49,897 nucleotides of DNA from an uncultured Bryobacteraceae bacterium (lineage in GTDB: Bacteria; Acidobacteriota; Terriglobia; Bryobacterales; Bryobacteraceae). Below are positions 41,469 to 49,897 of the stretch, in pieces; positions within the stretch are counted from its first letter, which is position 1, and every line of letters begins with the position of its first letter. A model generated the notes under the pieces. That model was given only the letters and a program-made list of their open reading frames with translations, was not told where the DNA came from and ran no database searches. Location of the stretch: positions 1-49,897 of the forward strand of contig CATPCJ010000207.1 of assembly GCA_955652915.1 (NCBI GenBank), written 5' to 3'. A program made the position numbers and the translations under genes.

Positions 41469-41713
41469 AGATTTTCTGGTCTCGCCGGGCGATCCGCCAC
41501 TGCTTTACCTGCAAGAATACATTGCAGAAGATTCTGAAAAATCCGCGGAACTAGCGGTCGTCCGCATCTTAGACGCTGTCGAACTTCTTGAGAATCATCC
41601 GGAAATGGGAAGACCTGGGCGGATCGTAGGAACGAGTGAGCTATCGAGTCCGGTGCGATCGGCTGGACCTGCCGGGGGCCGATCAAGTTAAGGTTATTGT
41701 TATGGTCTTGTGA
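41465..41713 (+). pseudogene. ParE-type toxin, multiply frameshifted
   Basis: MKIFWSRRAIRH opens in one frame. The protein continues one frame over as LLYLQEYIAEDSEKSAELAV, then VRILDAVELLENHPEMGRPG, RIVGT. After a second shift and an apparent small deletion it resumes as YRVRCDRLDL in a third frame. This is the RelE/ParE ribosome- or gyrase-directed toxin fold, about 95 aa when intact. The missing bases are near 41495 and 41635. The toxin is almost surely inactive, which fits the nonsense codon in its antitoxin. Confidence 0.75.
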
Positions 41714-41757
41714 AAATAGTAATCTATGTTACTTATAAACCTGTCTGGTAATATTTT

Positions 41758-41786
41758 TTGCACTTTGGCGATTAATCATCTATCAT
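41758..41786 (+). promoter_or_regulatory. Promoter of the act (alternative complex III) operon
   Basis: TTGCAC (41758-41763), 17 nt, TATCAT (41781-41786), in an AT-rich stretch 25 bp before the GTG of actA. It is the only good promoter-like pair upstream of the operon and lies just after the toxin relic. Confidence 0.6.
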
Positions 41787-41811
41787 AGAATGTCGTACAG
41801 GACTACGATAC

Positions 41812-42462
41812 GTGGCTCAGATTTTCCATCGAAGCACTAACACAATTTCTAAGGTAAGTCTTGTTACCGCCGTACTCGGAGCAGGGGCGCTGCTCGCGTT
41901 CGCATACTCCATGGACCGGGGCTCCTACATCACCGATGTCAAGGTCGTCAAAGAACAACCCGTTCCCTTCAGCCATAAACATCACGTCACCGACGACGGG
42001 ATCGATTGCCGCTACTGCCACACGTCGGTAGAGAAGTCCGCTGTCGCGGGACTTCCGGCTACTGAGATTTGCATGGGCTGCCACTCGCAAATCTGGTCGA
42101 ACGCGGCTATCCTGGAACCGGTGCGCGCCAGTTTCCGTAGCGGTGAATCGCTGCAATGGACGCGCGTACACGACCTGCCGGATTTCGTATACTTCAATCA
42201 CAGTATTCACCTCAACAAGGGCATCGGCTGCGCCTCCTGCCACGGACGCGTCGACCTGATGCCGCTAATGTACAAAGAGAACACGCTCTACATGAATTGG
42301 TGCCTGGAATGTCACCGCAATCCCGAAAAGTTTGTCCGTCCGCGCGATCAGGTGTTCAACATGGCGTATGAGGCGCCAGCCAACCAGGAAGAGTTGGGCA
42401 AAAAGCTCGTCCAGGAGTATCACATTCAAAGCTTGACCGATTGCTATACGTGCCACCGATGA
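41812..42462 (+). CDS. actA: Alternative complex III subunit ActA, pentaheme cytochrome c
   Basis: 216 aa. A membrane anchor near residues 15-33, then five CxxCH sites: C66-H70 (CRYCH), C87-H91 (CMGCH), C140-H144 (CASCH), C164-H168 (CLECH) and C211-H215 (CYTCH). Five hemes are the number found in characterised ActA proteins. It accepts electrons from the ActB Fe-S chain and passes them to the monoheme subunit or oxidase on the periplasmic side. Start GTG at 41812 with AGGA about 9 nt upstream. Its TGA overlaps the actB ATG as ATGA. First gene of the operon. Confidence 0.95.
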   Translation: MAQIFHRSTNTISKVSLVTAVLGAGALLAFAYSMDRGSYITDVKVVKEQPVPFSHKHHVTDDGIDCRYCHTSVEKSAVAGLPATEICMGCHSQIWSNAAILEPVRASFRSGESLQWTRVHDLPDFVYFNHSIHLNKGIGCASCHGRVDLMPLMYKENTLYMNWCLECHRNPEKFVRPRDQVFNMAYEAPANQEELGKKLVQEYHIQSLTDCYTCHR

Positions 42463-45400
42463 AAGAAAAACCGGCTCTTGATCTCAGCAAGATTCGGGCT
42501 CGGCTGGAGTCAGCCCAGGGACCTCTGTACTGGAAGAGCCTCGAAGAACTCGCGGAAACCGCCGAGTTTCAAGCCTTCGTCGAAGACGAATTCGCCGAGC
42601 GCTCGACGGACTGGCAGAGTCCGGCCAACCGCCGCAATTTCCTGAAGCTGATGGCCGCCTCGCTGGCATTCGCCGGCGTCAGCGCATGCACCAAGCAGCC
42701 CGCGGAAATGATCGTGCCCTACGTACGGCAGCCGGAAGACTTCATCCCCGGGCTACCGCTTTATTACGCGACCGCGATGCAAATGGGCGGCGTGGGAACG
42801 GGCCTGCTGGTGACCAGTCATATGGGCCGGCCGACTAAGATCGACGGAAACCCGGACCATCCGGGCAGCCTGGGCGCATCGGATTACTTTCATCAGGCGT
42901 CGATCCTGACCATGTACGATCCCGACCGCGCGCAGTCCGTAACCGGTAACGGACGCATCAGCAGTTGGATCGCGTTTCAGGCCGCGTTGACCGCCGTGCG
43001 CGAGAAAGCGGCGCTGAAAAAAGGCGACGGCCTGCGCATTCTCACCGAAACGGTGACCTCGCCCACGCTCATCGCGCAAATCAAGGGAGTTCTGAAAGAA
43101 CTGCCGGGCGCCAAGTGGCATCAGTACGAATCCTGCGGACGGCACAACGCCTATCGCGGCGCCATGCTCGCCTTCGGCAAGCCGGTGAACACGCTTTATC
43201 ACCTGGATCAAGCGGACGTGATCGTGTCCCTGGATGCCGACTTTCTGTCTTGCGGTCCAGGCAATTTACTTTACGCGCGGCAGTACGCTGACAAGCGGCG
43301 AGTGCAGACCAATGTAACGCACACGCCCCAGCCCAAAGAAGACAAACAGGAAGGCTACCAGGCCGGGCCGGACGCGCCGCGCGCCAATCAGTCGGCAAGT
43401 TATGCCGAGGAAGCTAGGGGGCCGGTTAACTTTCCTCCGCAAGTGCAAGCGCAAGGGAAGACCGCCGGCGAAACAACTCTGAATCGGATGTACGTAGTGG
43501 AACCGGCTCCGTCGCCAACAGGTGGAATGGCCGACCATCGCTTCGTCGTCGGCGGCGGTGAGATAGAGACATGGGCGTCTGAACTGGCGGCGGCGCTTGG
43601 CGTGGGCGGCGCCGCAGGCGCGGGAAAGTTCAAGGAAGCGGCGGCTATCGCGCGCGATCTTCAAGCGCACCAAGGCGCCTGCGTCGTGATAGCGGGCGAT
43701 CGTCAATCGCCGCGCGTTCACGCTCTCGCCCATGCCATGAATCAGGCGCTGGGCAATGCCGGTAAGACGGTGAGCTATACGGATTCCATCGAAGGCAATC
43801 CGGTGGATCAGCAGGATTCGCTGCGTGAGCTCGTCGCGGATTTGAAAGCAGGCAAGGTGGATGCGCTGCTAGTCCTCGGCGGCAATCCGGTCTACGGCGT
43901 GCCCGCGGATCTGGACTTCGCGGCGGCCTACAAGAAAGCTGCGATCCGTGCGTACCTGGGCATCTACTACGACGAAACGGCGGCCATCTCCACCTGGCAT
44001 GTTCCCGAGGCTCACTACCTGGAATCCTGGGGCGACGTCCGCGGTTTCGATGGAACCGTAAGTTTCGTGCAGCCTCTGATTGCTCCCCTGTATGGCGGTA
44101 GGAACGCGTACGAAGTAATCGCGACGTTGGCCGGTGAGTCCGGCAAAACCGCTCACGATTTGATCCGTGAGAATTGGCAGTCCGCCTCGACTCCGGATCA
44201 GTTCGAAATATTCTGGAAGAAGGCGCTGCATGACGGTGTGGTTCCGAAGACTGCGCTGCCCGGTATTAACGTAACCGCCAAAGTTCCGCCCGCGGCTGAA
44301 GCCAGGCAGACCGCGGGCCTTGAAATTCTGTTCCGGCCCGATCCTACGATTTGGGATGGATCCTTCTCCAACAACGGTTGGTTGCAGGAATTGCCCAAGC
44401 CGCAGAGCAAGATGACCTGGGACAACGCCGTGTGGATCAGTCCGTCGACGGCGCAGCAGCGCGGGCTCAACACCGAAGACATGGTCGAGCTGAAGTATCA
44501 GGGCCGCTCAGTCACAGCGCCGGTGTGGGTGATGCCGGGACATGCCAACGATAGCGTAACGGTTCACCTTGGATTTGGAAGAACGCGAGCCGGACATGTT
44601 GGCAACGGGGTGGGCTTCAACGCCAATCTGCTGCGCACGTCCACCGATCCCAGCGGCGGCTATGGCGCGGACATTCAAAAAGCGGGCGGGCATCACACCT
44701 TTGGAACCACGCAGCACACCCAAACCATGGAAGGCCGCGACCTGGTGCGCGTGGCGACGCTCGAAGAATACAAAAAGCAACCGCAGTACGTAGACGAAAA
44801 AGAAGAGCAAAAGCCGATCCCACAGTACATGACCTTGTATCCGGATTTCCGGTATGAAGGCTACAAGTGGGGCATGACCATCGACCTCAACGCCTGCAAC
44901 GGCTGCAGCGCCTGCATGGTGGCCTGCCAGGCGGAAAATAATATTCCGGTGGTGGGCAAGGTGGAAGTAGCGCGTGGACGGCACATGCACTGGATCCGGG
45001 TCGACCGCTATTTCAAAGGCAATTGGGATAATCCGGAGCTGTATTACCAGCCCGTTCCCTGCATGCAGTGCGAGAATGCGCCGTGCGAGCTGGTCTGCCC
45101 GGTGGCCGCCACCGTACACAGCGGCGACGGTCTCAACCAGATGGTTTACAACCGTTGCGTCGGCACCCGGTATTGCTCCAACAATTGCCCCTACAAGGTC
45201 CGGCGCTTTAATTTCCTGCTGTACTCGGACTGGTACACCGAAAGTCTGAAGGGCGTTCGCAATCCAAACGTGACGGTGCGAAGCCGCGGCGTGATGGAAA
45301 AATGCACCTACTGTATCCAGCGCATCAACGCGGCTAAGATAGACTCCGAAAAGCAAAACCGCCGCATCGCCGACGGCGAGATTACTCCGGCGTGCGCCCA

Positions 45401-45575
45401 GGTTTGTCCGGCGCAGGCCATTGTGTTCGGCGACATCAACGATCCTAAGAGCCGGGTGGCGCAAATGAAAGCGCAAGCCAGGAATTACAGCTTGCTGGAA
45501 GATTTGAATACACGGCCGCGCACGACGTATCTGGGCCGCCTGCGGAATCCGAATCCGGAGATCGAGAGAGGTTAG
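42459..45575 (+). CDS. actB: Alternative complex III subunit ActB, Fe-S/molybdopterin-fold protein
   Basis: 1038 aa from the ATG at 42459. An extended Tat signal sits unusually far in: RR at 58-59 in ANRRNFLKLMAASLAF, then a Cys at residue 77 (GVSAC). Residues ~80-800 have the molybdopterin oxidoreductase fold, which in this family carries no Mo cofactor. The C-terminal ~230 residues hold four Fe-S sites: CNGCSACMVAC near 813-824, CMQCENAPCELVCP near 868, CVGTRYCSNNCPYK near 900 and CTYCIQ with ACAQVCP near 949-982. This is the ActB1-ActB2 fused form. It is exported folded and forms the periplasmic electron path from quinol to ActA. Confidence 0.95.
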   Translation: MKEKPALDLSKIRARLESAQGPLYWKSLEELAETAEFQAFVEDEFAERSTDWQSPANRRNFLKLMAASLAFAGVSACTKQPAEMIVPYVRQPEDFIPGLPLYYATAMQMGGVGTGLLVTSHMGRPTKIDGNPDHPGSLGASDYFHQASILTMYDPDRAQSVTGNGRISSWIAFQAALTAVREKAALKKGDGLRILTETVTSPTLIAQIKGVLKELPGAKWHQYESCGRHNAYRGAMLAFGKPVNTLYHLDQADVIVSLDADFLSCGPGNLLYARQYADKRRVQTNVTHTPQPKEDKQEGYQAGPDAPRANQSASYAEEARGPVNFPPQVQAQGKTAGETTLNRMYVVEPAPSPTGGMADHRFVVGGGEIETWASELAAALGVGGAAGAGKFKEAAAIARDLQAHQGACVVIAGDRQSPRVHALAHAMNQALGNAGKTVSYTDSIEGNPVDQQDSLRELVADLKAGKVDALLVLGGNPVYGVPADLDFAAAYKKAAIRAYLGIYYDETAAISTWHVPEAHYLESWGDVRGFDGTVSFVQPLIAPLYGGRNAYEVIATLAGESGKTAHDLIRENWQSASTPDQFEIFWKKALHDGVVPKTALPGINVTAKVPPAAEARQTAGLEILFRPDPTIWDGSFSNNGWLQELPKPQSKMTWDNAVWISPSTAQQRGLNTEDMVELKYQGRSVTAPVWVMPGHANDSVTVHLGFGRTRAGHVGNGVGFNANLLRTSTDPSGGYGADIQKAGGHHTFGTTQHTQTMEGRDLVRVATLEEYKKQPQYVDEKEEQKPIPQYMTLYPDFRYEGYKWGMTIDLNACNGCSACMVACQAENNIPVVGKVEVARGRHMHWIRVDRYFKGNWDNPELYYQPVPCMQCENAPCELVCPVAATVHSGDGLNQMVYNRCVGTRYCSNNCPYKVRRFNFLLYSDWYTESLKGVRNPNVTVRSRGVMEKCTYCIQRINAAKIDSEKQNRRIADGEITPACAQVCPAQAIVFGDINDPKSRVAQMKAQARNYSLLEDLNTRPRTTYLGRLRNPNPEIERG

Positions 45576-45578
45576 AGC

Positions 45579-47006
45579 TTGAAGACGGAAGACATCGAGC
45601 AGAAAGCGATCGACCCCGGTCCCGATAAGATCATTGCGCCGGGATATACCTACGGCTCGGTTACCGATAAAATCGCCAACGTTGTTCTGCGGCCGATCCA
45701 AACGACGCCGAAACAATGGTGGATCAGTTTGCTCATCGCTTTCTGCGCGATGCAAGGCCTGCTGGCGGGCGCGTTCTGGCTGTTTTATAAAGGCGTCGGC
45801 GTATGGGGCATCGTAATTCCGGTAGCGTGGGGATACGCCATCGTCAACTTCGTATGGTGGATCGGCATCGGTCACGCCGGAACGCTCATCTCCGCGATTT
45901 TGCTGCTGCTGAAGCAGGATTGGCGCACATCCATCAACCGCTTCGCTGAAGCGATGACGTTGTTCGCCGTCGCGCAAGCCGGCATGTTTCCCATCTTGCA
46001 CCTGGGCCGTCCCGTGTTGGCCTACTGGCTGATGCCGTATCCCAATTCGATGTGGCTTTGGCCGAACCCCCGCAGTCCGCTGGTGTGGGACGTCTTCGCG
46101 GTATCCACGTACCTGACGGTTTCGCTCATCTTCTGGTATATCGGCCTGGTTCCGGACTTGGCAACCATGCGCGACAAGGCGCGGAAGAAGTGGCAGAAGA
46201 TCGCGTTCGGCATGGCCGGACTGGGCTGGCGTGGATCGGCCAAGCACTGGGCGCGCTACCAGATGGCCTACCTGCTGCTGGGCGGCTTGGCGACGCCCCT
46301 GGTGGTTTCGGTTCACACCGTGGTCAGCTTCGACTTCGCCATCAGCTTGATGCCTGGCTGGCATACCACGATCTTTCCGCCCTACTTCGTCGCCGGCGCA
46401 ATCTATTCTGGTTTCGCGATGGTGATGACGCTGGCGATTCCGGCGCGGAAATGGTTCAACCTGCAAGACCTGATAACCACGCGGCACCTGGACGCCTGCG
46501 CCAAACTGATGCTGGGCACCGGATTGATCGTGGCCTACGGCTACGGGATGGAAGCGTTCATGTCCTGGTACAGCGGCAATCCGAACGAAATGTTCATGTA
46601 CCACAACCGCGCAACGGGGCCGTACATGCTGTTCTTTTGGGCCCTGATTCTGTGCAATATTCTGATTCCGCAATCGCTGTGGTCCGCCAAGGTGCGCCAA
46701 AATGTTACGGCGCTTTTCCTGGTGTCGCTGGTGATCAACGTGGGCATGTGGCTGGAGCGGTTTATCATCGTCATCACCAGTTTGCATCGCGACTTTCTGC
46801 CATCCTCCTGGGGCATGTATTACCCCACGCAATGGGATTGGGCGGTGTTTTTTGGAACCATCGGGTTCTTCCTGGTTCTCATGATTTTATTCGTTCGCGT
46901 GCTGCCGTCGATTTCCATCTTCGAAGTGCGTGAGGTGCTGCATCATCTGGCTCCGCACGTATTAGACGATGGAAAGCACTCGCCGAAACCCGCGCACGGA
47001 GATTAG
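45579..47006 (+). CDS. actC: Alternative complex III subunit ActC, NrfD-like membrane protein
   Basis: 475 aa, about ten hydrophobic segments of the NrfD/PsrC family ([40 protein letters not shown] TM2, then [10 protein letters not shown] and [11 protein letters not shown]). ActC carries the quinol-oxidation site facing ActB. The GIGHAGT and HLGRP loops are the conserved family residues. Start TTG at 45579 with GAGAGAGG upstream, three bases after actB. Confidence 0.94.
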   Translation: MKTEDIEQKAIDPGPDKIIAPGYTYGSVTDKIANVVLRPIQTTPKQWWISLLIAFCAMQGLLAGAFWLFYKGVGVWGIVIPVAWGYAIVNFVWWIGIGHAGTLISAILLLLKQDWRTSINRFAEAMTLFAVAQAGMFPILHLGRPVLAYWLMPYPNSMWLWPNPRSPLVWDVFAVSTYLTVSLIFWYIGLVPDLATMRDKARKKWQKIAFGMAGLGWRGSAKHWARYQMAYLLLGGLATPLVVSVHTVVSFDFAISLMPGWHTTIFPPYFVAGAIYSGFAMVMTLAIPARKWFNLQDLITTRHLDACAKLMLGTGLIVAYGYGMEAFMSWYSGNPNEMFMYHNRATGPYMLFFWALILCNILIPQSLWSAKVRQNVTALFLVSLVINVGMWLERFIIVITSLHRDFLPSSWGMYYPTQWDWAVFFGTIGFFLVLMILFVRVLPSISIFEVREVLHHLAPHVLDDGKHSPKPAHGD

Positions 47007-47010
47007 GGCT

Positions 47011-47565
47011 ATGAGCGAGACTTACTGGGACAGACACGGCATTTACGGAGTCATGGCGGAGTTCGAAGACCCCGAGCAATTGGTCGAGGCCGCTAAACGA
47101 ACTTACGCCGCCGGTTACCGCCAGATGGACGCCTACTCTCCCATGCCCATTGACGGCTTGGCGGAGGCAATTGGATTTACGCGAAACTGGGTGTCACTGG
47201 TGGTTCTGATCGGTGGCCTCACCGGTTGCATCGGCGGCTTCGGGTTGTTGTACTGGATCGCTGAGATCGCTTATCCACATAATGTCGGCGGCCGTCCCTT
47301 CAATAGCTGGCCGATGTGGATTCCCATCACGTTTGAGTGTACTGTCCTGTTAGCCGCGTTGAGCGCGGTCATCGGTATGCTGGCGATGAACAAGTTACCC
47401 ATGCCGTACCATCCGGTGTTCAACGTCCCTTCGTTCGCCGAGCGCGCGTCGGTGGATCGCTTCTTCCTGTGCATCGAAGCCTCAGACCCGAAGTTCGATC
47501 TGGAGCATACCAAAGCGTTCCTCAAGGAACTCAACCCCGAAGAGGTGGCTGAAGTTGAAAAGTAA
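47011..47565 (+). CDS. actD: Alternative complex III subunit ActD (DUF3341)
   Basis: 184 aa. N-terminal soluble part [20 protein letters not shown], then [20 protein letters not shown], the signature of DUF3341, followed by two TM helices (about 60-85 and 105-130) and a short C-terminal tail. It is a structural subunit of the complex. The ATG at 47011 has GGAG in the actC end; a frame opening at 46969 is an extension into actC without a ribosome site. It overlaps actE by 11 bp. Confidence 0.93.
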   Translation: MSETYWDRHGIYGVMAEFEDPEQLVEAAKRTYAAGYRQMDAYSPMPIDGLAEAIGFTRNWVSLVVLIGGLTGCIGGFGLLYWIAEIAYPHNVGGRPFNSWPMWIPITFECTVLLAALSAVIGMLAMNKLPMPYHPVFNVPSFAERASVDRFFLCIEASDPKFDLEHTKAFLKELNPEEVAEVEK

Positions 47566-48223
47566 GATTCACATCTCGGTAGGGGTAGCGTCGATCCTGG
47601 CGTTGGCGGGCTGCCGCAACGACATGCACGATCAGCCGCGCTACAAGCCACTGGCGGCCGCGGACTTCTTCAGCGATCATCGCGCCTCGCGTCCGCAGGT
47701 GGATGGAACGGTCGCGCGCGGCCATTTGCGCATTGACGAAGCGCGCTACACCGGCAAAATCGCGGGCGAGGACATCGATCAATTTCCCATCCCCATCGCC
47801 AAGGCGGATATCGAGTGGGGCCAAACGCGTTTCAACATTTACTGCACGCCGTGCCACGGCAAGCTCGGCGACGGTAACGGCATGGTGGTGCTGCGCGGGT
47901 ATCGTCAGGCGGCCACTTACTACTCGGACAAGCTTATGAAAGCGCCGGTGGGCCATTTCTTCGACGTGATCACGAATGGGTTCGGCGCCATGCCGAGTTA
48001 CGCTTCGCGGCTGGAGCCGGATGATCGGTGGCGGGTGATAGCTTACATACGCGCGCTGCAGTTGAGCGAATCGGCCAAGATCACGGATGTGCCCACGGAC
48101 AAGCGTCAGGATTTGCCGGTTGAGCCTGCTCCGCGCGGGATTGCTCCCGCGGGTGGCGCACCGGTGGCAGGCACTCCTAACGCGCCTCCGGCAGCGGCTC
48201 CCGCCAGAGAAGGAGGCCGGTAA
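47555..48223 (+). CDS. actE: Alternative complex III subunit ActE, monoheme cytochrome c lipoprotein
   Basis: 222 aa. Lipobox LALAGC (Cys20), one heme site CTPCH at 97-101 with the Met ligand in FGAMPSYAS (M146), and a Pro/Ala-rich C-terminal tail of about 40 residues ([15 protein letters not shown]...). It docks on ActA and hands electrons to the terminal oxidase or a soluble cytochrome c. The start TTG at 47555 lies within actD, with GAAGAGGTGG upstream. Its TAA overlaps the actF ATG (TAATG). Confidence 0.93.
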   Translation: MKSKIHISVGVASILALAGCRNDMHDQPRYKPLAAADFFSDHRASRPQVDGTVARGHLRIDEARYTGKIAGEDIDQFPIPIAKADIEWGQTRFNIYCTPCHGKLGDGNGMVVLRGYRQAATYYSDKLMKAPVGHFFDVITNGFGAMPSYASRLEPDDRWRVIAYIRALQLSESAKITDVPTDKRQDLPVEPAPRGIAPAGGAPVAGTPNAPPAAAPAREGGR

Positions 48224-49401
48224 TGGCGCCCAGCGATTCTCTACGTCCGCAAATGGACAAGATCCAGCGCAACGCGCTCATAATTGGCGTCCTTGCGCTC
48301 GCGATCAGTTTGATAGGACTCTTCACCGACGCTCCACATTTCTGGCAGGGTTACTTGTTCGGCTACCTCTTCTGGAGCGGCTTGGCCATCGGCTGTCTCG
48401 GCATTTTCTTTCTGCACAATGTCGCCGGCGGAAACTGGGGAGTTGCCATTCGCCGATTCATCGAGTCCGGTCTGCAGACCCTGCCCCTGGCTGCGTTATT
48501 CATCACGCCGATCTTCTTCGCGCTGCATACTCTGTACAAGTGGACCGATCCGGAAGTCATCGCGCACGATTTCGCCGTCGGCCACAAGGTAGCGTACATG
48601 AATGTGCCGTACTTCATCGGAAGAACCGTGATTTACTTCGCCATCTGGTTGTTCCTCGGTTTCCGTATTCTGAAGATGGCCAACGAGCACGATCGCACCG
48701 GCGACCCAGGTCTCTTCCGGCGCATCAAGGGCGTCAGCGCGCCGGCACTCTTGATTTTCGTGGTCACAACAACACTCGCATTCATCGATTGGGTGATGTC
48801 GCTCGAGCCCGCCTGGTATTCCACGATTTATCCATGGCTGTTCACCATCGGCGAAGTGCTGATGACATTTTCGTTCATGATCGCGCTGCTGGTGCTGGTT
48901 TCCAAGCGCGAACCGTTCGCCAGTTTCCTGAAGCCGCAACATTTCCACGATCTCGGAAATCTGATGTTGGCGTTTACCATGCTCTGGGCGTACATGGGAT
49001 TGGCGCAGTTTTTGATTATCTGGGCGGAGAACCTGCCCGACGAAATTCCCTGGTACATTCGGCGCTTCAGCGGCGGCTGGGGATATCTGGCGTTTTTCAT
49101 CGCCATCTTCCACTTCTGCATTCCATTTTTCCTCCTGCTGCAGCGCTTCATGAAGAGAAAGCCGAATATGCTCCGGATGCTGGCCATCTGGATGGTTGTC
49201 ATTCGTATCGTAGACATCTTCTGGGTGGTGGAACCGGCCTTCCGCCAGAGAGGATTCGAGATCTACTGGACCGACATCGTGGCGCCGATCGGCATTGGCG
49301 GCATCTGGATCGCATTCTTCATCCGCAATCTCAAAGCCCGGCCGTTGCTGGCCTCCAACGATCCGCGGCACACTTATTTCGCGCCGGGGCACGGACACTG
49401 A
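48223..49401 (+). CDS. actF: Alternative complex III subunit ActF, polytopic membrane protein
   Basis: 392 aa with about ten TM helices, homologous to ActC (NrfD superfamily, second copy). Marker segments are VGHKVAYMNVPYFIGRTVIYF, FIDWVMSLEPAWYSTIYPW and SGGWGYLAFFIAIFHFCIPF. It forms the second membrane half of the complex and may contribute to proton movement. The 1-bp overlap with actE indicates coupled translation. Confidence 0.94.
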   Translation: MAPSDSLRPQMDKIQRNALIIGVLALAISLIGLFTDAPHFWQGYLFGYLFWSGLAIGCLGIFFLHNVAGGNWGVAIRRFIESGLQTLPLAALFITPIFFALHTLYKWTDPEVIAHDFAVGHKVAYMNVPYFIGRTVIYFAIWLFLGFRILKMANEHDRTGDPGLFRRIKGVSAPALLIFVVTTTLAFIDWVMSLEPAWYSTIYPWLFTIGEVLMTFSFMIALLVLVSKREPFASFLKPQHFHDLGNLMLAFTMLWAYMGLAQFLIIWAENLPDEIPWYIRRFSGGWGYLAFFIAIFHFCIPFFLLLQRFMKRKPNMLRMLAIWMVVIRIVDIFWVVEPAFRQRGFEIYWTDIVAPIGIGGIWIAFFIRNLKARPLLASNDPRHTYFAPGHGH

Positions 49402-49402
49402 T

Positions 49403-49855
49403 ATGGATCACGGCATCGAACATATTCCGAACGGATCATCCGGCCACGAGCAAAGCGAAGTCGACGTAAGAACGATCGTCATCTCGCTGGCCGCCCTGCT
49501 GGTGGGGGCGATGCTTGCCGCTCTTCTGACCATCGGTATCTTCCGCTATTTCCACACCGTGAACCGGGTGGACGAAACGGCTAAAGAAAATCCTCAACAG
49601 GTTCCGCCGGAGCCGCGCGTGGAAGAGCGGCCGTACGAACAACTGATCGGCGTCAAGGCGCGGGAGGAGCACGCCCTCACCTCGTACGCCTGGGTGGATA
49701 AGAAGGAAGGGACAGTTCGCGTCCCCATCGCCAACGCGATCGAGATGCTGGCTCAGAAGGGGCTGCCTGCGCACGATTATTTGCAGGATATCCTGGCGGG
49801 GAGAAAACCGCCGATGCCGCCGAAGGCGCCTGAGGGAAGTAAGAATGGGAAGTAA
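49403..49855 (+). CDS. Single-pass membrane protein of the act operon
   Basis: 150 aa from the ATG at 49403, one base after the actF stop. A short cytoplasmic N-terminus (MDHGIEHIPNGSSGHEQ), one TM helix near 28-52 (TIVISLAALLVGAMLAALLT), then a periplasmic part with the conserved EHALTSYAWVDKKEGTVRVP segment followed by IANAIEMLAQKGLP. This YxWVDxxxGxVRxPIxxAM motif recurs in short proteins placed between act and SCO/cox genes; a role in oxidase assembly or as an accessory subunit is likely but unproven. The operon probably continues beyond the window. Confidence 0.75.
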   Translation: MDHGIEHIPNGSSGHEQSEVDVRTIVISLAALLVGAMLAALLTIGIFRYFHTVNRVDETAKENPQQVPPEPRVEERPYEQLIGVKAREEHALTSYAWVDKKEGTVRVPIANAIEMLAQKGLPAHDYLQDILAGRKPPMPPKAPEGSKNGK

Positions 49856-49869
49856 ACACATGCAGGTTG

Positions 49870-49897
49870 TGGGGCAGGTTGGCAACCTGCCCTACAA
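49870..49897. repeat. CAGG/CCTG hairpin repeat, truncated by window end
   Basis: GGGCAGGTTG-G-CAACCTGCCC, a perfect 10-bp inverted repeat right after the last gene, flanked by GTG and TACAA. It has the same design as the palindromes in R1 and R2. Confidence 0.6.

Noticed and set aside
44508..46832. A 774-codon open frame on the minus strand across actB and actC
   Set aside because: It is antisense to two certain genes, has no ribosome site or known motif, and its His/Arg/Gln-rich composition is that of a mirrored GC-rich coding strand.

Overview
The window looks like a chromosomal segment of an acidobacterium of the Solibacter/Bryobacter type. The evidence is moderately high GC, two giant ADOP-type MacB/FtsX permeases (one preceded by its own PadR regulator), many secreted hydrolases, frequent TTG/GTG starts, several families of hairpin-rich intergenic repeats, and an alternative complex III (act) operon. 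The taxonomic call is inference from gene content. I see no rRNA, intact tRNA, CRISPR array, prophage or intact insertion sequence.

Layout. 1-7.5 kb: the end of a HAD phosphatase, two tandem ceramidase-like secreted hydrolases, a secreted clan-A glycosidase with an Fn3-like tail, a secreted PIG-L deacetylase and a large GT-C-like membrane protein. 7.7-10.2 kb: a stand-alone ADOP permease with its own promoter and terminator. 10.4-15.4 kb: a tightly coupled four-gene minus-strand operon (FAD aromatic hydroxylase, APC permease, PIG-L deacetylase, DegT aminotransferase), divergent from padR plus a second ADOP permease, with a PadR-like palindrome between them. 18.6-19.6 kb: a decayed patch with a structured repeat, a frameshifted DUF433 antitoxin and a frameshifted membrane protein. 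19.6-25.6 kb: an RND efflux operon (a possible 24-codon leader, membrane fusion protein, HAE1 pump, outer membrane factor). 25.7-29 kb: GDPD, DinG helicase, QueD and a 7Fe-type ferredoxin. 29.3-32.9 kb: a galU operon with a UxaE-like protein, an SDR and a thioredoxin-like protein. 32.9-36.6 kb: a Tat-exported sugar isomerase-like protein, a 22-residue lysine-rich mini-gene, RlpA and AidB. 36.7-40.8 kb: a GH18/NodB/GT2 fusion and an ECF-like sigma factor. 41.2-41.7 kb: remains of a ParD/ParE toxin-antitoxin pair. 41.8-49.9 kb: actABCDEF plus one further membrane protein, continuing off the window.

How the genes fit together. The act operon encodes a quinol:cytochrome c (or directly oxidase-coupled) oxidoreductase that replaces cytochrome bc1. 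The RND operon is a complete tripartite pump. The hydroxylase operon looks like an uncharacterised small-molecule pathway, perhaps controlled by the phenolic-type PadR regulator next to it.

The most notable unlabelled signals are: the lysine-rich mini-gene, which has its own promoter, Shine-Dalgarno site and terminator; a 108-bp multi-hairpin element in two copies with a compensatory base-pair change; a 24-nt motif in three copies; and three damaged genes or modules (antitoxin, toxin, membrane protein) with identifiable lesions.
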